Of a DNA stretch of 33,631 nt, positions 8,004 through 16,418 are shown piece after piece. Every line of letters starts with the position of its first letter. Position 1 is the first letter of the stretch. The notes beneath the pieces were generated by a model, which had not been told where the DNA came from, did no database searches, and was given only the letters and a program-made list of their open reading frames with translations. The stretch comes from Verrucomicrobiota bacterium (GTDB lineage Bacteria > Verrucomicrobiota > Verrucomicrobiia > Limisphaerales > UBA1096), in the NCBI GenBank assembly GCA_014382705.1, contig JACNJE010000108.1:1-33631 (forward strand). Direction: 5' to 3'. The translations under genes were made by a program, and so were the position numbers.

Positions 8004-9520
8004 TGCGTGCTGAACGCCTTATGCTGGTGGGATCAATCATCTCGCGTCTAGGTGTGGTGGCTCTGCTTTGTGCATTGGCGTTGATGACCAGTTACGTCAA
8101 TCTCAAGCAGGCGTACAACAACCCGCGCTTGGTTGAGTTGAGCCTGGGTGCCACGGCTAGGAAGGCTTATGAGGTGGCGGACGCGGTGCTTGGCCAACTG
8201 GGCGACCCGATGGAGGTGGCACAATCCAATGGCGGGATGACTTGGTCCATCCGGATATTGGGCATGCCATTCACAGATCCCGTGGCGGCTCTGTCGGTGT
8301 TGGCTGTGGAGGGACAGTGGGCGCTTGGCTTCGCTCTTGGCCTGATTGTGCCACTATTGTTGGTGTTCGTATTCGGACGAGTGTTCTGTTCGTACATTTG
8401 CCCGGCCTCGATCTTGTTTTTTGCGGTGGCTCGTGTGCGGCGGTTGCTTGGTCGCTGGTTCTACTTCCCCGAGTGGCATCCCGGCCGAGGGTTGGCCTGG
8501 GGGATTCTGTTTGGCGGCTTGGGCGTGGCAATGATTACAGGACATGGAGTTTGGTTGCTTCTGTTGCCATACTTTGCGCTTGGCCAAACGATTTTTCATG
8601 GCTTGGCAATGGGAACGTTGTCTGTCGCGTCGGGCAGTTTGATTGTGTTTGTGATGTTGGACTTTTTCCTGGGTCGCCAATTCACCTGCAGGCATGTGTG
8701 CCCCACGGGCCGGGTGCTCGGTTGGCTTGGGCAGCGACCAGTGTTCACGCTGCAACGGGATGCCAGCCGCTGCATTGATGGTTGCAACAGTTGCGCGGAG
8801 ATTTGTCCGCAAGGTATCAGTCCTCGACTGGATCAGACGGTTGATTGTTCGCTTTGCGGCGAGTGTATGATGGTTTGCCCCACTCATTGTCTCACCGTAA
8901 GAAGGCGCCGCCGCTTGAGCCCCCGCTTGGCCAAGGCGGCTCTGTTGTTCTGGTTATTGTCAGCGGGGCCCCTGTTTGCACACCATTTCAAGGGGTTGCC
9001 GCATTACAATTATTTTGAGAACTACCCGCAGGTGCCGGAGGAGGAATTCCTTGGCCAAGCGGGAGAGTACGAGACTTCGTTGGTGGTGTACGATTTTCAG
9101 GGTATCCACAGCCCAAACATTGAGGATCCGGAGAACGTGAGGCTCTTTCTTGTGATCTTCAACCTGCGCAACTCGCGGGTATACCAAGGTGAGTTAACCT
9201 TCGAAATTCTTGATGGGGGCCGTGTGTTGCACAGCAAGCACTACGAGAAGGCGCAGTTGGAGAACATGTACTCGGCGCAGCGGAACCTGTCGGACACCGG
9301 TGACTACGCAGTGCGACTGACGTTGCATGATGATGATGAGCGCCAGTGTGTCATCCCGTTTCGGTTGTCTTCGCAGAAGACACACTGGGGGCGCTGGATC
9401 GCGCTTGGCCTGATGGTGATGATGGCTGTTACCGCCGTTGGCGCGCGCAAGGCCCGCTTGGTCCAGGATCGATGTGAGGCGCACAAACGCAATCTGTCCT
9501 CCACGGCATACACCCGATGA
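8003..9520 (+). CDS. napH: NapH-like membrane polyferredoxin with extra C-terminal periplasmic domain
   Basis: 505 residues. Membrane helices surround two CxxxCP motifs (Cys129/133 FCSYICP and Cys229/233 TCRHVCP). Two 4Fe-4S clusters follow: Cys257/261/264/268 and Cys282/285/288/292. This is the quinol-dehydrogenase core of the NapH family, which normally ends here at about 300 residues. This protein continues with a helix (~311-325), a ~145-residue beta-rich segment beginning HHFKGLPHYNYFENY, and a final helix near 470-490, topped by a basic tail. The extra domain resembles the periplasmic FixG/CcoG- or YtkA-like beta domain; that is tentative. The start is ATG 8003, with GGAGGTG ten bases upstream. 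The stop overlaps the next gene by four bases (ATGA). Confidence 0.8.
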   Translation: MRAERLMLVGSIISRLGVVALLCALALMTSYVNLKQAYNNPRLVELSLGATARKAYEVADAVLGQLGDPMEVAQSNGGMTWSIRILGMPFTDPVAALSVLAVEGQWALGFALGLIVPLLLVFVFGRVFCSYICPASILFFAVARVRRLLGRWFYFPEWHPGRGLAWGILFGGLGVAMITGHGVWLLLLPYFALGQTIFHGLAMGTLSVASGSLIVFVMLDFFLGRQFTCRHVCPTGRVLGWLGQRPVFTLQRDASRCIDGCNSCAEICPQGISPRLDQTVDCSLCGECMMVCPTHCLTVRRRRRLSPRLAKAALLFWLLSAGPLFAHHFKGLPHYNYFENYPQVPEEEFLGQAGEYETSLVVYDFQGIHSPNIEDPENVRLFLVIFNLRNSRVYQGELTFEILDGGRVLHSKHYEKAQLENMYSAQRNLSDTGDYAVRLTLHDDDERQCVIPFRLSSQKTHWGRWIALGLMVMMAVTAVGARKARLVQDRCEAHKRNLSSTAYTR

Positions 9521-11070
9521 ATCACGACATGGAGCACTGCTCGATGGCTGCCGATGGCACCATGACGATGGATGGCATCCCGTTCTGGATGGCAGCCAGC
9601 GGGGTGGTGCTGATTATCCTGCTGACGCACGGTTACATGATGTTCAGAAAAGAGCCGGATGCCCGGCGTGTGCCTTACTGGACATTGAATCTGCTGAGCG
9701 TAGCTAGTCTGAAACGACTGGTGAAATGGCCTGCGTTCCCGCTGCTGATCCAGTCTGTGCCATTATTTTTGTTGTCCCTGGTGATCGTCGCCGGTTTGTT
9801 TGGTTCACCCAAGGGCAACATCGCTCCTGTGCTGACCTGGACGTGGTGGTGGATTTTGCTGATCTTTTTCGTGGCCGGCTTTGGCAAACTTTTCTGCGCC
9901 ATCTGTCCGTGGGAGGCGCTGTCATCAATGGTCACCGCACTATCCCTAAAATCTCGTCTCAAGCGGATCACTCACGACCGGCCTTTCCCGCGCTGGGCGC
10001 GTAACATCTGGCCGGCAATCGGTTTTTTTGTCCTGCTCACCTGGTTGGAACTGGGCATGGACATCACCCATTCCCCGGCAATGACCGCAGTGCTTGGCCT
10101 GTTCATGGCGGCTATGGCAGTGATGCTGGCTGTGGTTTATGAGAAGCGAGCTTTCTGTCGCTACAGTTGTCCAGTGGGACGGATCAGCGGACTGTATGCA
10201 CTATTCAGTCCGGTGGAACTGCGGCCTGCTGATGCCGAAATCTGCCGCACCTGCGATGGCAAGGAATGCTACCACGGCAGCGCCAACCAAACCGGTTGCC
10301 CGACCGGTTTATTTCCCGGCCACCTCACCGAGAACACGTATTGCACGCTTTGTTCCGAGTGCGTCCGGGCCTGTCCGCACGATAACCTAGCGTTGAACCT
10401 GCGCCCGCCCGCTACAGATCTCGTGCGCAAGAATCGTTTTCAATGGGATGAATCCATTCTCGCCATAGTGCTGCTGGCGCTGACGAGTTTCCACGGTCTG
10501 ACCATGACTCCTGTGTGGGCGAGCGCGAACAACCTTTTGAGAGTCGAGACAGGGCTTGGCCCAAAGGTAATGTTCACTCTGTTGATGCTCCTGATGGTGT
10601 TGCTGCCGATCGGCCTTTTCTGGGTGACGGCAAGGGTGGCATCAGCGTTGACACCTACGGCCGGCGTTTCAACCGGGGTCATTTTCAAGGCGTTCTCTTA
10701 TTCATTGATCCCTGTGGCGTTGTTTTATCATTTGGCCCATAACTGCATGCATTTCTTCATGGAGGCGGGAAACTTGCTTCCGTTGCTCAGCGACCCGCTT
10801 GGTTGGGGATGGGATCTTTTTGGGACAGCAAAAAAGACCTATGGGGCAATGCTGTCGATGAAAGCCATCTGGTGGCTCCAGATTATCTGTGTCGTGGTTG
10901 GCCACGTGTTTGGCGTCGTGATTGCCGACAATCTGGCCAGGCGGTTGTATGATACATCAGGCTTGGCCAAGCGGGTGTTGTATCCGTTGATGTTCGCCAT
11001 GGTGCTCTACTCAGTGTTCAGCGTCTGGCTGATTGCCCAGCCGATGGACATGCGGACAAGCGGCATGTAG
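9517..11070 (+). CDS. Second NapH/NosR-type membrane polyferredoxin with His/Met-rich N-terminus
   Basis: 517 residues. The first 20 residues, MNHDMEHCSMAADGTMTMDG, are rich in Met, His and Asp and look like a copper-binding peptide. About ten membrane helices follow. The cytoplasmic loops hold FCAICP (Cys127/130) and FCRYSCP (Cys214/218), then Cys243/246/251/261 and Cys276/279/282/286. Unlike ordinary NapH, at least five helices follow the iron-sulfur region; histidines there (HLAHNCMHFF near 404) could bind heme or quinol. This extended form recalls NosR/RdxA relatives. It closes the operon through an ATGA overlap and probably moves electrons between quinol and the periplasmic components. 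The exact role is unknown. Confidence 0.75.
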   Translation: MNHDMEHCSMAADGTMTMDGIPFWMAASGVVLIILLTHGYMMFRKEPDARRVPYWTLNLLSVASLKRLVKWPAFPLLIQSVPLFLLSLVIVAGLFGSPKGNIAPVLTWTWWWILLIFFVAGFGKLFCAICPWEALSSMVTALSLKSRLKRITHDRPFPRWARNIWPAIGFFVLLTWLELGMDITHSPAMTAVLGLFMAAMAVMLAVVYEKRAFCRYSCPVGRISGLYALFSPVELRPADAEICRTCDGKECYHGSANQTGCPTGLFPGHLTENTYCTLCSECVRACPHDNLALNLRPPATDLVRKNRFQWDESILAIVLLALTSFHGLTMTPVWASANNLLRVETGLGPKVMFTLLMLLMVLLPIGLFWVTARVASALTPTAGVSTGVIFKAFSYSLIPVALFYHLAHNCMHFFMEAGNLLPLLSDPLGWGWDLFGTAKKTYGAMLSMKAIWWLQIICVVVGHVFGVVIADNLARRLYDTSGLAKRVLYPLMFAMVLYSVFSVWLIAQPMDMRTSGM

Positions 11071-11086
11071 GGAATGTTGCGGAAAG

Positions 11087-11563
11087 TCAGTCGGCTTTTC
11101 CGTCAGGGGTAAGGCAGCGCAGTGTTCCACTTGTCAGGATTCTGGCCCGCAAGCCTCCCCGACCTTTGAGTTCATTTTCCGTTCCGGGGCAGAATGCCTG
11201 ATCCATCCAGTAGCAAGGCTTGGATTCCTCCTCACCAAAGAAGCGTACGCCCTGCACTTCAAATTCCCGGCCGATCAGACTGTTCAAATCCACTCCATCC
11301 GTAATGACGTTACGCCGGAATACTGCAGTTGATTTGCCGTGTTTCTGGAATTTTTCACACAAATTCTGATAAACTGAGTAGTCAAAGAAAGTGATCTGGC
11401 ATTTATGATCCTTTTCACGGTTGAAATAGCGATCGCCCACTATCCCCCGACCCGCTACGCATCTTGCCCGCTGTACCTCCTGAATTTGATTAGTGCCTGC
11501 ATCCCGCCCGTGATGCCCCACGTAGTTGTGACCATTCGATATATATAAACTAATTATATTCAT
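11087..11563 (-). CDS. MOSC-domain protein (molybdenum cofactor related)
   Basis: A 158-residue protein consisting essentially of one MOSC domain. Visible hallmarks are NGHNYVGHHGR at the start, GRGIVGDRYF, FRRNVITDGVDLNSLIGREF, and the cysteine-containing motif PCYWMDQAFCPG followed by GRGGLRARIL. MOSC domains handle or sense pterin-bound molybdenum with a terminal sulfur, so it fits next to the NapA-like operon, with which it converges 16 bases away. ATG 11563 is preferred over GTG 11608 because the family typically begins with this M-x-I-x-x-L-Y-I-S pattern. Neither start has a convincing Shine-Dalgarno. Confidence 0.8.
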   Translation of the reverse strand: MNIISLYISNGHNYVGHHGRDAGTNQIQEVQRARCVAGRGIVGDRYFNREKDHKCQITFFDYSVYQNLCEKFQKHGKSTAVFRRNVITDGVDLNSLIGREFEVQGVRFFGEEESKPCYWMDQAFCPGTENELKGRGGLRARILTSGTLRCLTPDGKAD

Positions 11564-11580
11564 GTAGAAGAAAGGAGAAT

Positions 11581-11649
11581 ATGCGTTTGGTGAGAGAAAA
11601 AAATTCACCCTTAAACTCTCTCTTACAAAAAACTAAGCACTATCTTTAA
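11581..11649 (+). CDS. Possible small ORF of 22 codons
   Basis: AAAGGAG is followed after six bases by ATG 11581 and a 22-codon frame (MRLVREKNSPL..., stop at 11647-11649). It sits between two minus-strand genes and is divergent from the MOSC gene. The ribosome site is the best on this strand nearby, but the peptide has no recognisable features, and it slightly overlaps the end of the peroxidase gene. It may be chance. Confidence 0.2.
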   Translation: MRLVREKNSPLNSLLQKTKHYL

Positions 11650-12719
11650 TGGTTTCCGGGCAGATCCGGTTCCCGTATATATTCTAATGGAAGAGAGCCT
11701 GTGAGAGTTTCCAGAAATTGGAGTAGATAATTCATTTGTAGTTTCGACAAAGTTCGCCCTTTCTCGTGTCGAGCCATCATCTCCACTACTTTTTTCAAGG
11801 ATGGCTCCCGTCCATCATGAAGGTAGGGTTTGGTTTGTGTTACATTGCGAAGACTCGGAACCTTGAACTTCCCGTAGTCAGCCTTGTTACGGGTAACAGA
11901 AAATCGACCTGGATCAACTTCCTCAGGCCAGGGGATGACACGACCAAGTCTGACAAAAGTCTGCCCGCCCATGTAGGTTCCTTTATGGCATCGAGCACAA
12001 CCGGCCTCTTTAAAAACAAAGAATCCCCTGATTTCGTCCTTAGTTAAGGCGTTGCGGTCTCCCTTCAGAAACATATCCCAGCGAGAGGGGGTAGTCAGCC
12101 CCCGTTCAAATGTGGCCAGTGCTGTGCAAATATTCTCAAATGAGAGCGGCTCATCGTCTTCAGGGAAGGCACCAGTAAACAATTCTATATAATCCGGAGT
12201 GGTTGCCAGTGCCTGCACTACCTCTTGCCTCGTTTTAAAACCCATTTCCGTGGGATTGAGCAGGGGGGCTGCGGCTTGATGCTCTATTTTTTTTATTCGG
12301 CCATCCCAGAACATTGAAAAGTGTCCCGCAACATTGTAGACGGTCGGGGTATTTCGCAGGCCACGCCGACTACGATCCAATCCGGGCGAAGTTGTAAAAA
12401 CATCCAAATCGCGGCCATAATTCTGAAGGTCGTGGCAGGTTTGACAGGAGGTTGTACTGTCTTCGCTCAGGCGCCGCTCAAAGAACAAGATACGGCCCAG
12501 GTCGATCTTAGCTGCCGTACGCGGATTTTCAGGTGACTCGATGACTCTTGGAAGTGGAGGTAGAAAATCTTGAAGCGACTCGGCAGTAACTTCGGGATCT
12601 TGACCAAATTTAACCTCCAGCAATGGCAGTTCCCGCTCATACGAGCACGAGCAAATCGCCATCGCCACAAATACATGAGTTGAAATCCAGGAGTAATTGT
12701 TTCGGTACAACCGTTTCAT
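11646..12719 (-). CDS. Di-heme cytochrome c peroxidase / MauG-family protein
   Basis: 357 residues. An N-terminal hydrophobic export segment contains cysteines (AMAICSCS), perhaps an atypical lipoprotein signal. The two heme motifs are CQTCH (92-96) and CARCH (241-245). The conserved family stretches LGRILFFERRLSED, NTPTVYN, MFWDGR, FKVPSLRNVTQTKPYLHDGR and the C-terminal GS-P are all present. Members are periplasmic and reduce hydrogen peroxide with cytochrome electrons, or oxidise protein residues (MauG). The start ATG 12719 overlaps the stop of the DUF2231-cytochrome gene as ATGA, supporting translational coupling. An in-frame start further upstream (12758) would place 13 polar residues before the signal and is unlikely. 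Confidence 0.85.
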   Translation of the reverse strand: MKRLYRNNYSWISTHVFVAMAICSCSYERELPLLEVKFGQDPEVTAESLQDFLPPLPRVIESPENPRTAAKIDLGRILFFERRLSEDSTTSCQTCHDLQNYGRDLDVFTTSPGLDRSRRGLRNTPTVYNVAGHFSMFWDGRIKKIEHQAAAPLLNPTEMGFKTRQEVVQALATTPDYIELFTGAFPEDDEPLSFENICTALATFERGLTTPSRWDMFLKGDRNALTKDEIRGFFVFKEAGCARCHKGTYMGGQTFVRLGRVIPWPEEVDPGRFSVTRNKADYGKFKVPSLRNVTQTKPYLHDGREPSLKKVVEMMARHEKGRTLSKLQMNYLLQFLETLTGSLPLEYIREPDLPGNH

Positions 12720-13699
12720 CCTTTGATCTTGACGATAGAAGCACCCGTCTGAATCCACTTAATGAGGGTTAGAGCCTCATCGTCACTCAGGTGCCCTTTG
12801 CCTTCGGGGGGCATGACATCATCATCGTCTTCCGGTAATAGTATCCCTTTGATAAGCTTGCTACCACCAGGGTCTCCAGGCAAAATCGCCGGCTCTTCAC
12901 TTTCCCCTCCGGCAAAAAGAATCTTCATGTCATCAACTCGATAGTCACCCTTTTGTTTTTCTGGTCCGTGGCACTTCAGACAATGCTTGCGCAGAATCGG
13001 CTCCACTTTTGTCACAAACACACCATTCATCTTAGCCCTATCAGCCAAGTTGCTAGAGACGGAGGTGTTTTCCGAATCTGGATTATCAAGAAATTCCCTC
13101 AAAAAACCGGGTGCATTTTTGGTTAGGAAAGTTGTACCATGTGTCAGATTGCCGCCCGAATGTCCCGCCCCCAACAGTATCGCCAAATTTAGGGTTAACA
13201 ACATCCGGAATATAACAGTCCATCGAGGCTCTTTCGCTCGTCTTTCCATGGTTAGTGCACCGGTGGCTGCCATAGCAATTGCGGTAACCGAAAATCCATA
13301 ATTCCGATGGACGATGGTCAATGTGGGGTCGTAAGCACTTCCGCTAGCCAAAAACAATCCCAGAACGGCTACTACAAGCAGGCAAACTGCGCTCAACGGC
13401 ATTAACCAGAACATAACATTGCGTAAGGCTGGTTGGGGATTGCGCCAGTAAACTAGTTCCAACAAGCAAGCTATGGCGATAAAACCAAAGGGAAAGTGCA
13501 GAAGAACAGCGTGGAAGGGTCCAACAAAGCTAATGAACCAAAAATCTGTCTGATCAATAGCTAAATTTTCCGGATCAACTGTTGCAGCAAGCAGATGCAG
13601 CGGCCTAGTGCAAAAAAACAACATAGCCAGCATCCGCAGTATATGATACCTACCGTGCCGAAATTCGATCGACAGTATGGACTTTTGTTTAGCTATCAT
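12716..13699 (-). CDS. DUF2231 membrane domain fused to Planctomycete-type cytochrome c
   Basis: 327 residues. An N-terminal hydrophobic segment (21-39) is followed by a DUF2231-like membrane domain (~55-185, four to five helices, with HFPFGF and GHSGGNLTH). The C-terminal cytochrome domain has CLKCH at 240-244 and a likely Met ligand in DDVMPPEG. The fusion suggests a membrane redox unit passing electrons across or along the membrane to the peroxidase encoded next to it. ATG 13699 is preceded by GAAGGTGGG. The gene overlaps the peroxidase by four bases. This pair is probably one operon. The electron donor is unknown. Confidence 0.8.
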   Translation of the reverse strand: MIAKQKSILSIEFRHGRYHILRMLAMLFFCTRPLHLLAATVDPENLAIDQTDFWFISFVGPFHAVLLHFPFGFIAIACLLELVYWRNPQPALRNVMFWLMPLSAVCLLVVAVLGLFLASGSAYDPTLTIVHRNYGFSVTAIAMAATGALTMERRAKEPRWTVIFRMLLTLNLAILLGAGHSGGNLTHGTTFLTKNAPGFLREFLDNPDSENTSVSSNLADRAKMNGVFVTKVEPILRKHCLKCHGPEKQKGDYRVDDMKILFAGGESEEPAILPGDPGGSKLIKGILLPEDDDDVMPPEGKGHLSDDEALTLIKWIQTGASIVKIKG

Positions 13700-13779
13700 C
13701 GACCCACCTTCATCACGACACTATTTGGGTCATTCTTCGTATTTGATTGGTGAGTTGAGTTTTGTGAACGACTTCCTGT

Positions 13780-14211
13780 TTATTTTTTCTTCTTGTGAAC
13801 GTCGTGGCAGGCAGAGCAAGCCTTTGTCATGGCTGAAAAGGCTTTTTTTGCTTCTTGGACGTTTTTTGAGTTTACAGCTTTTAGGATGGCGGAACTGCAC
13901 TCGCGCAATGTGCCATTGGCAGCCTTGGCCCAGGTGCCATCCGGGCAGCGTCCATCAGCCATCAATGTATAACTGATCTCATTGATCAACGCAGCATTCA
14001 TTGCCAACTCGGCCCATGCCTTGTCACTGTCGGGCCCGGCATCCAACCCTTTCTTCAATTGGGTGCAGTTGGGTTTCATTACACCTTTCATCAGTTGAGC
14101 TGTCTTCAGGGGGCGAGTTTTACCCTGCTTGACTTGGGCTATCATGGACCCACATGTGAAAACGGCCATCATTATGATGCTGGCTACAATATACTTGGCG
14201 TTATTTTTCAT
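13780..14211 (-). CDS. Small exported cytochrome c'-like protein
   Basis: 143 residues. A signal peptide of about 25 residues ends near SMIA-QV. The mature part is mostly helical (KAWAELAMNAALINEISYTL, SSAILKAV, AKKAFSAMTKACSACH), with a single heme motif CSACH (132-136) almost at the C-terminus, followed by DVHKKKK. This matches the four-helix cytochrome c'/b562-type fold, in which the heme sits on the last helix. Two extra cysteines (about 89 and 105) could form a disulfide. It lies 80 bases upstream of the DUF2231-cytochrome gene on the same strand and may share its promoter. The role is electron carriage or gas binding. Confidence 0.75.
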   Translation of the reverse strand: MKNNAKYIVASIIMMAVFTCGSMIAQVKQGKTRPLKTAQLMKGVMKPNCTQLKKGLDAGPDSDKAWAELAMNAALINEISYTLMADGRCPDGTWAKAANGTLRECSSAILKAVNSKNVQEAKKAFSAMTKACSACHDVHKKKK

Positions 14212-14474
14212 TGTGACTTTGTTTCTGATTTCTACTCGGACTCTTAGGATCGATTGGCTGTCAATTTATATGACTAACCAACGGAATACCGAACAAGGGA
14301 GCGAAACAGTAATAAACTTTAGCCGCTTCGCCTATATTGTTGTTTCCTAATCAATCGTTGCGCATATTAGCCAAGAAGTACGGGGAGGTATGTCAGAGAG
14401 GTGAGCGAGAAGAAGAGTAGAGGTGTGAAAAATACGACACTGTTGAACAACAACTGTTATGAATCGTATAGGCG
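14212..14474. other. Intergenic, nothing recognised
   Basis: The DNA is AT-rich in its first half and upstream of the minus-strand cytochrome c' gene. A TTGACA on the minus strand (about 14260) might be a -35 box, but no good -10 follows at the right distance. No gene or repeat is seen. Confidence 0.3.
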
Positions 14475-15713
14475 CTAAAGCCGTTGCAGGGAAGGGGGAG
14501 AAGGGATCATCTTTCCAAGAGCTTGCCTAAAGCCGGACATGTCCTTTATCACATCACCGATTAGGCAGTCAACTAATGCGGTTTTTTGCTCCGGAAAACG
14601 TCTGGCAAATTTTCCAAAGCTGAATGTTGGGTCATAAAACGCCTTGATTAGATGGTGAATGGTGTCAACGCCATCGCCTAGGGCAGACTCAAATTTGCCC
14701 AGCCTTACAGCGGACACATCGTCTTCCTCCAGTGCCTCGTGGATGCATTGGGCGGCGGCTTCAGCGGAACCCAGTGCAAGAAAAAGCCCGGAAGAATATA
14801 TAGGATCCAGGAACGCCCGTGCATCCCCAACCATGATCCATCCGGGGCCACAGGTGTGAGTGTTGTAGTATGCCAGGTTCTTCAAGCCCCGGACGGGTTC
14901 CGTCAAGGCCGCCTCCCGCAATCGATCCGCCAGTGGACGGCACTGCCGAACCTCATTAAGAAGCCGTTGTTTGGGGTCGCAGAGATCCCCGAAAACCGCA
15001 TTCGTTTCATCGACTAGTCCGACGCTGACAATATCATCGGGAAGGGGAATATACCAGAACCATCCGCCCTTGTGTGTTCGGAAAATGGTGGTTTCCCCAG
15101 CATCAATGCCCGGCAACCTGGCCCCATGCTTGTAATAGCCCCAAACCGAGGATTTTTCTAGGCACGGAACCGGACGCTTCAGTCCCAGTTGATTGCCAAG
15201 CAATGTGGCGCGTCCTGAGGCATCAACGACCACTCTGGCCCGAACCTTGAAACACCCACCTCCATTCTGCTTTACCATCAAACCATTGGCCCTGTCACCA
15301 TCGAAGAGAACCCTCTCGACACGTGTGCCTCTTTTGACGATTACTCCGTTGCATTGCGCATGATTGAGCATTATCTGATCAAATGCTCCACGTTCAACCT
15401 GCCAAGTCACCGCGGACTCCCCTTGGATTCTTTCTGAGAAATAAAAGGGGGTAGTCTCGGCTCCCTTGGGTGAAACGAATCTGACACTGTGTTTCCTTGG
15501 GAAATCGGATTTTTTGAGTTGGGGCAGTATCCCAAGTTTTTGGAAGAACGTATAGGTGTTCGGAATTAGGGACTCACCAATGTGATAACGCGGAAAATGG
15601 GCCTGTTCAAACAGGCAACACTGGTGTCCCAACCGAGTAAGAAAGGTGGCCAGGGCTGCACCCGCTGGTCCTCCGCCAATAACAGCCACATCACTATCGA
15701 GCTCACAGTTCAT
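14475..15713 (-). CDS. FAD-dependent halogenase-like oxidoreductase
   Basis: 412 residues. The N-terminal FAD-binding motif is GGGPAG (13-18), and the motif FPRYHIGESLIP (~40-51) is typical of flavin-dependent halogenases and related oxidoreductases. A GWFWYIPLP stretch in the middle corresponds to the halogenase WxWxIP signature. GWIMVGDARAFLDPIYSSGL is the second FAD-contact region. Such enzymes act on small aromatic or isoprenoid substrates, sometimes carrier-bound. No flavin reductase or biosynthetic cluster is nearby, so the substrate is unknown. ATG 15713 is chosen; a GTG two codons upstream (15719) is possible. A geranylgeranyl-reductase-like function remains open. Confidence 0.75.
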   Translation of the reverse strand: MNCELDSDVAVIGGGPAGAALATFLTRLGHQCCLFEQAHFPRYHIGESLIPNTYTFFQKLGILPQLKKSDFPRKHSVRFVSPKGAETTPFYFSERIQGESAVTWQVERGAFDQIMLNHAQCNGVIVKRGTRVERVLFDGDRANGLMVKQNGGGCFKVRARVVVDASGRATLLGNQLGLKRPVPCLEKSSVWGYYKHGARLPGIDAGETTIFRTHKGGWFWYIPLPDDIVSVGLVDETNAVFGDLCDPKQRLLNEVRQCRPLADRLREAALTEPVRGLKNLAYYNTHTCGPGWIMVGDARAFLDPIYSSGLFLALGSAEAAAQCIHEALEEDDVSAVRLGKFESALGDGVDTIHHLIKAFYDPTFSFGKFARRFPEQKTALVDCLIGDVIKDMSGFRQALGKMIPSPPSLQRL

Positions 15714-15796
15714 GGACACAATCGTACTAGTTAAAATTCAAAAGCCTAACCTGTAATTGCGAAGAAGTTCACCGAAATTGCATCGTAGTATGTCAG

Positions 15797-16318
15797 TTAT
15801 TCGAAGCCTAAAAAGACCCAGTTCAAATCCATTAGAAATCGATTACCGCGCTGGTAACTGGTGAGTGTGTCCACGGTGTATAGACGACTTACTAGGTTAA
15901 GGTTTTCAAGAATTGTACAAGCGAGGCGGATTTCGTGGCCTTTATAATCGCTTGAATCCGTTTGATCGTCCTTGCCGCCGAACCTGAACCAGTCGTCTTG
16001 CGCAAAAGAGGCATTCACTGCCAAGGTTTCAGTGTTAGCGTAATAGTAACCCAGCGGCCAATTTCTGGGAGCCTTGAGTTTACCGACCACTACAGACAGA
16101 ACATAGGCGTAATTCTCATTATGATGAACTGCTGTGTACGGGTCACTGGAGTCAGAATCGTAATCCTTAAAATTGGATTAAAAGTCCGTCCCAAATGCAA
16201 TAGACACGCCTCCCAGTTGGCATTTCACCTGAAAGTTGACAGCGCCTACGGAGTATCCACGATCGCCGTTCCCGTTGCGGAGATTGGTGGTTTCACCATC
16301 GCCAAGGCACCAGTAAAC
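15797..16318 (-). pseudogene. C-terminal remnant of a porin gene (copy 1)
   Basis: On the minus strand the reading frame gives the C-terminal barrel of a putative porin. It includes NLRNGNG, FQVKCQLGG, DSSDPYTAVHH, TLAVNASFAQDDWFRFGG and DSSDYKGHEIRLA, and closes with LDLNW-like FLMDLNWVF. A TAA (16180-16178) interrupts the frame after GTDF, and the N-terminal three quarters are absent. It aligns along its length with the second remnant at 21577-22053, including the position of the TAA. Intact relatives are outer-membrane porins of this group (recollection, not searched). A shorter intact reading from GTG 16090 exists but would lack a signal peptide. Confidence 0.7.
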
Positions 16319-16418
16319 AATCACCCGACAAGAATCTTGCTGAATATTGATGTAAGCGTTACAGATTATCTCCCTTCAACGACCTTGCCTTATGCAGGAA
16401 ACAGGAGTGGCAAAATAT

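Noticed and set aside
11079-11102. Bidirectional terminator between the nap-like operon and the MOSC gene
   Set aside because: CGGAAA/TTTCCG can pair but the stem needs a bulge, there is no T-run, and most of it lies in the MOSC coding end.
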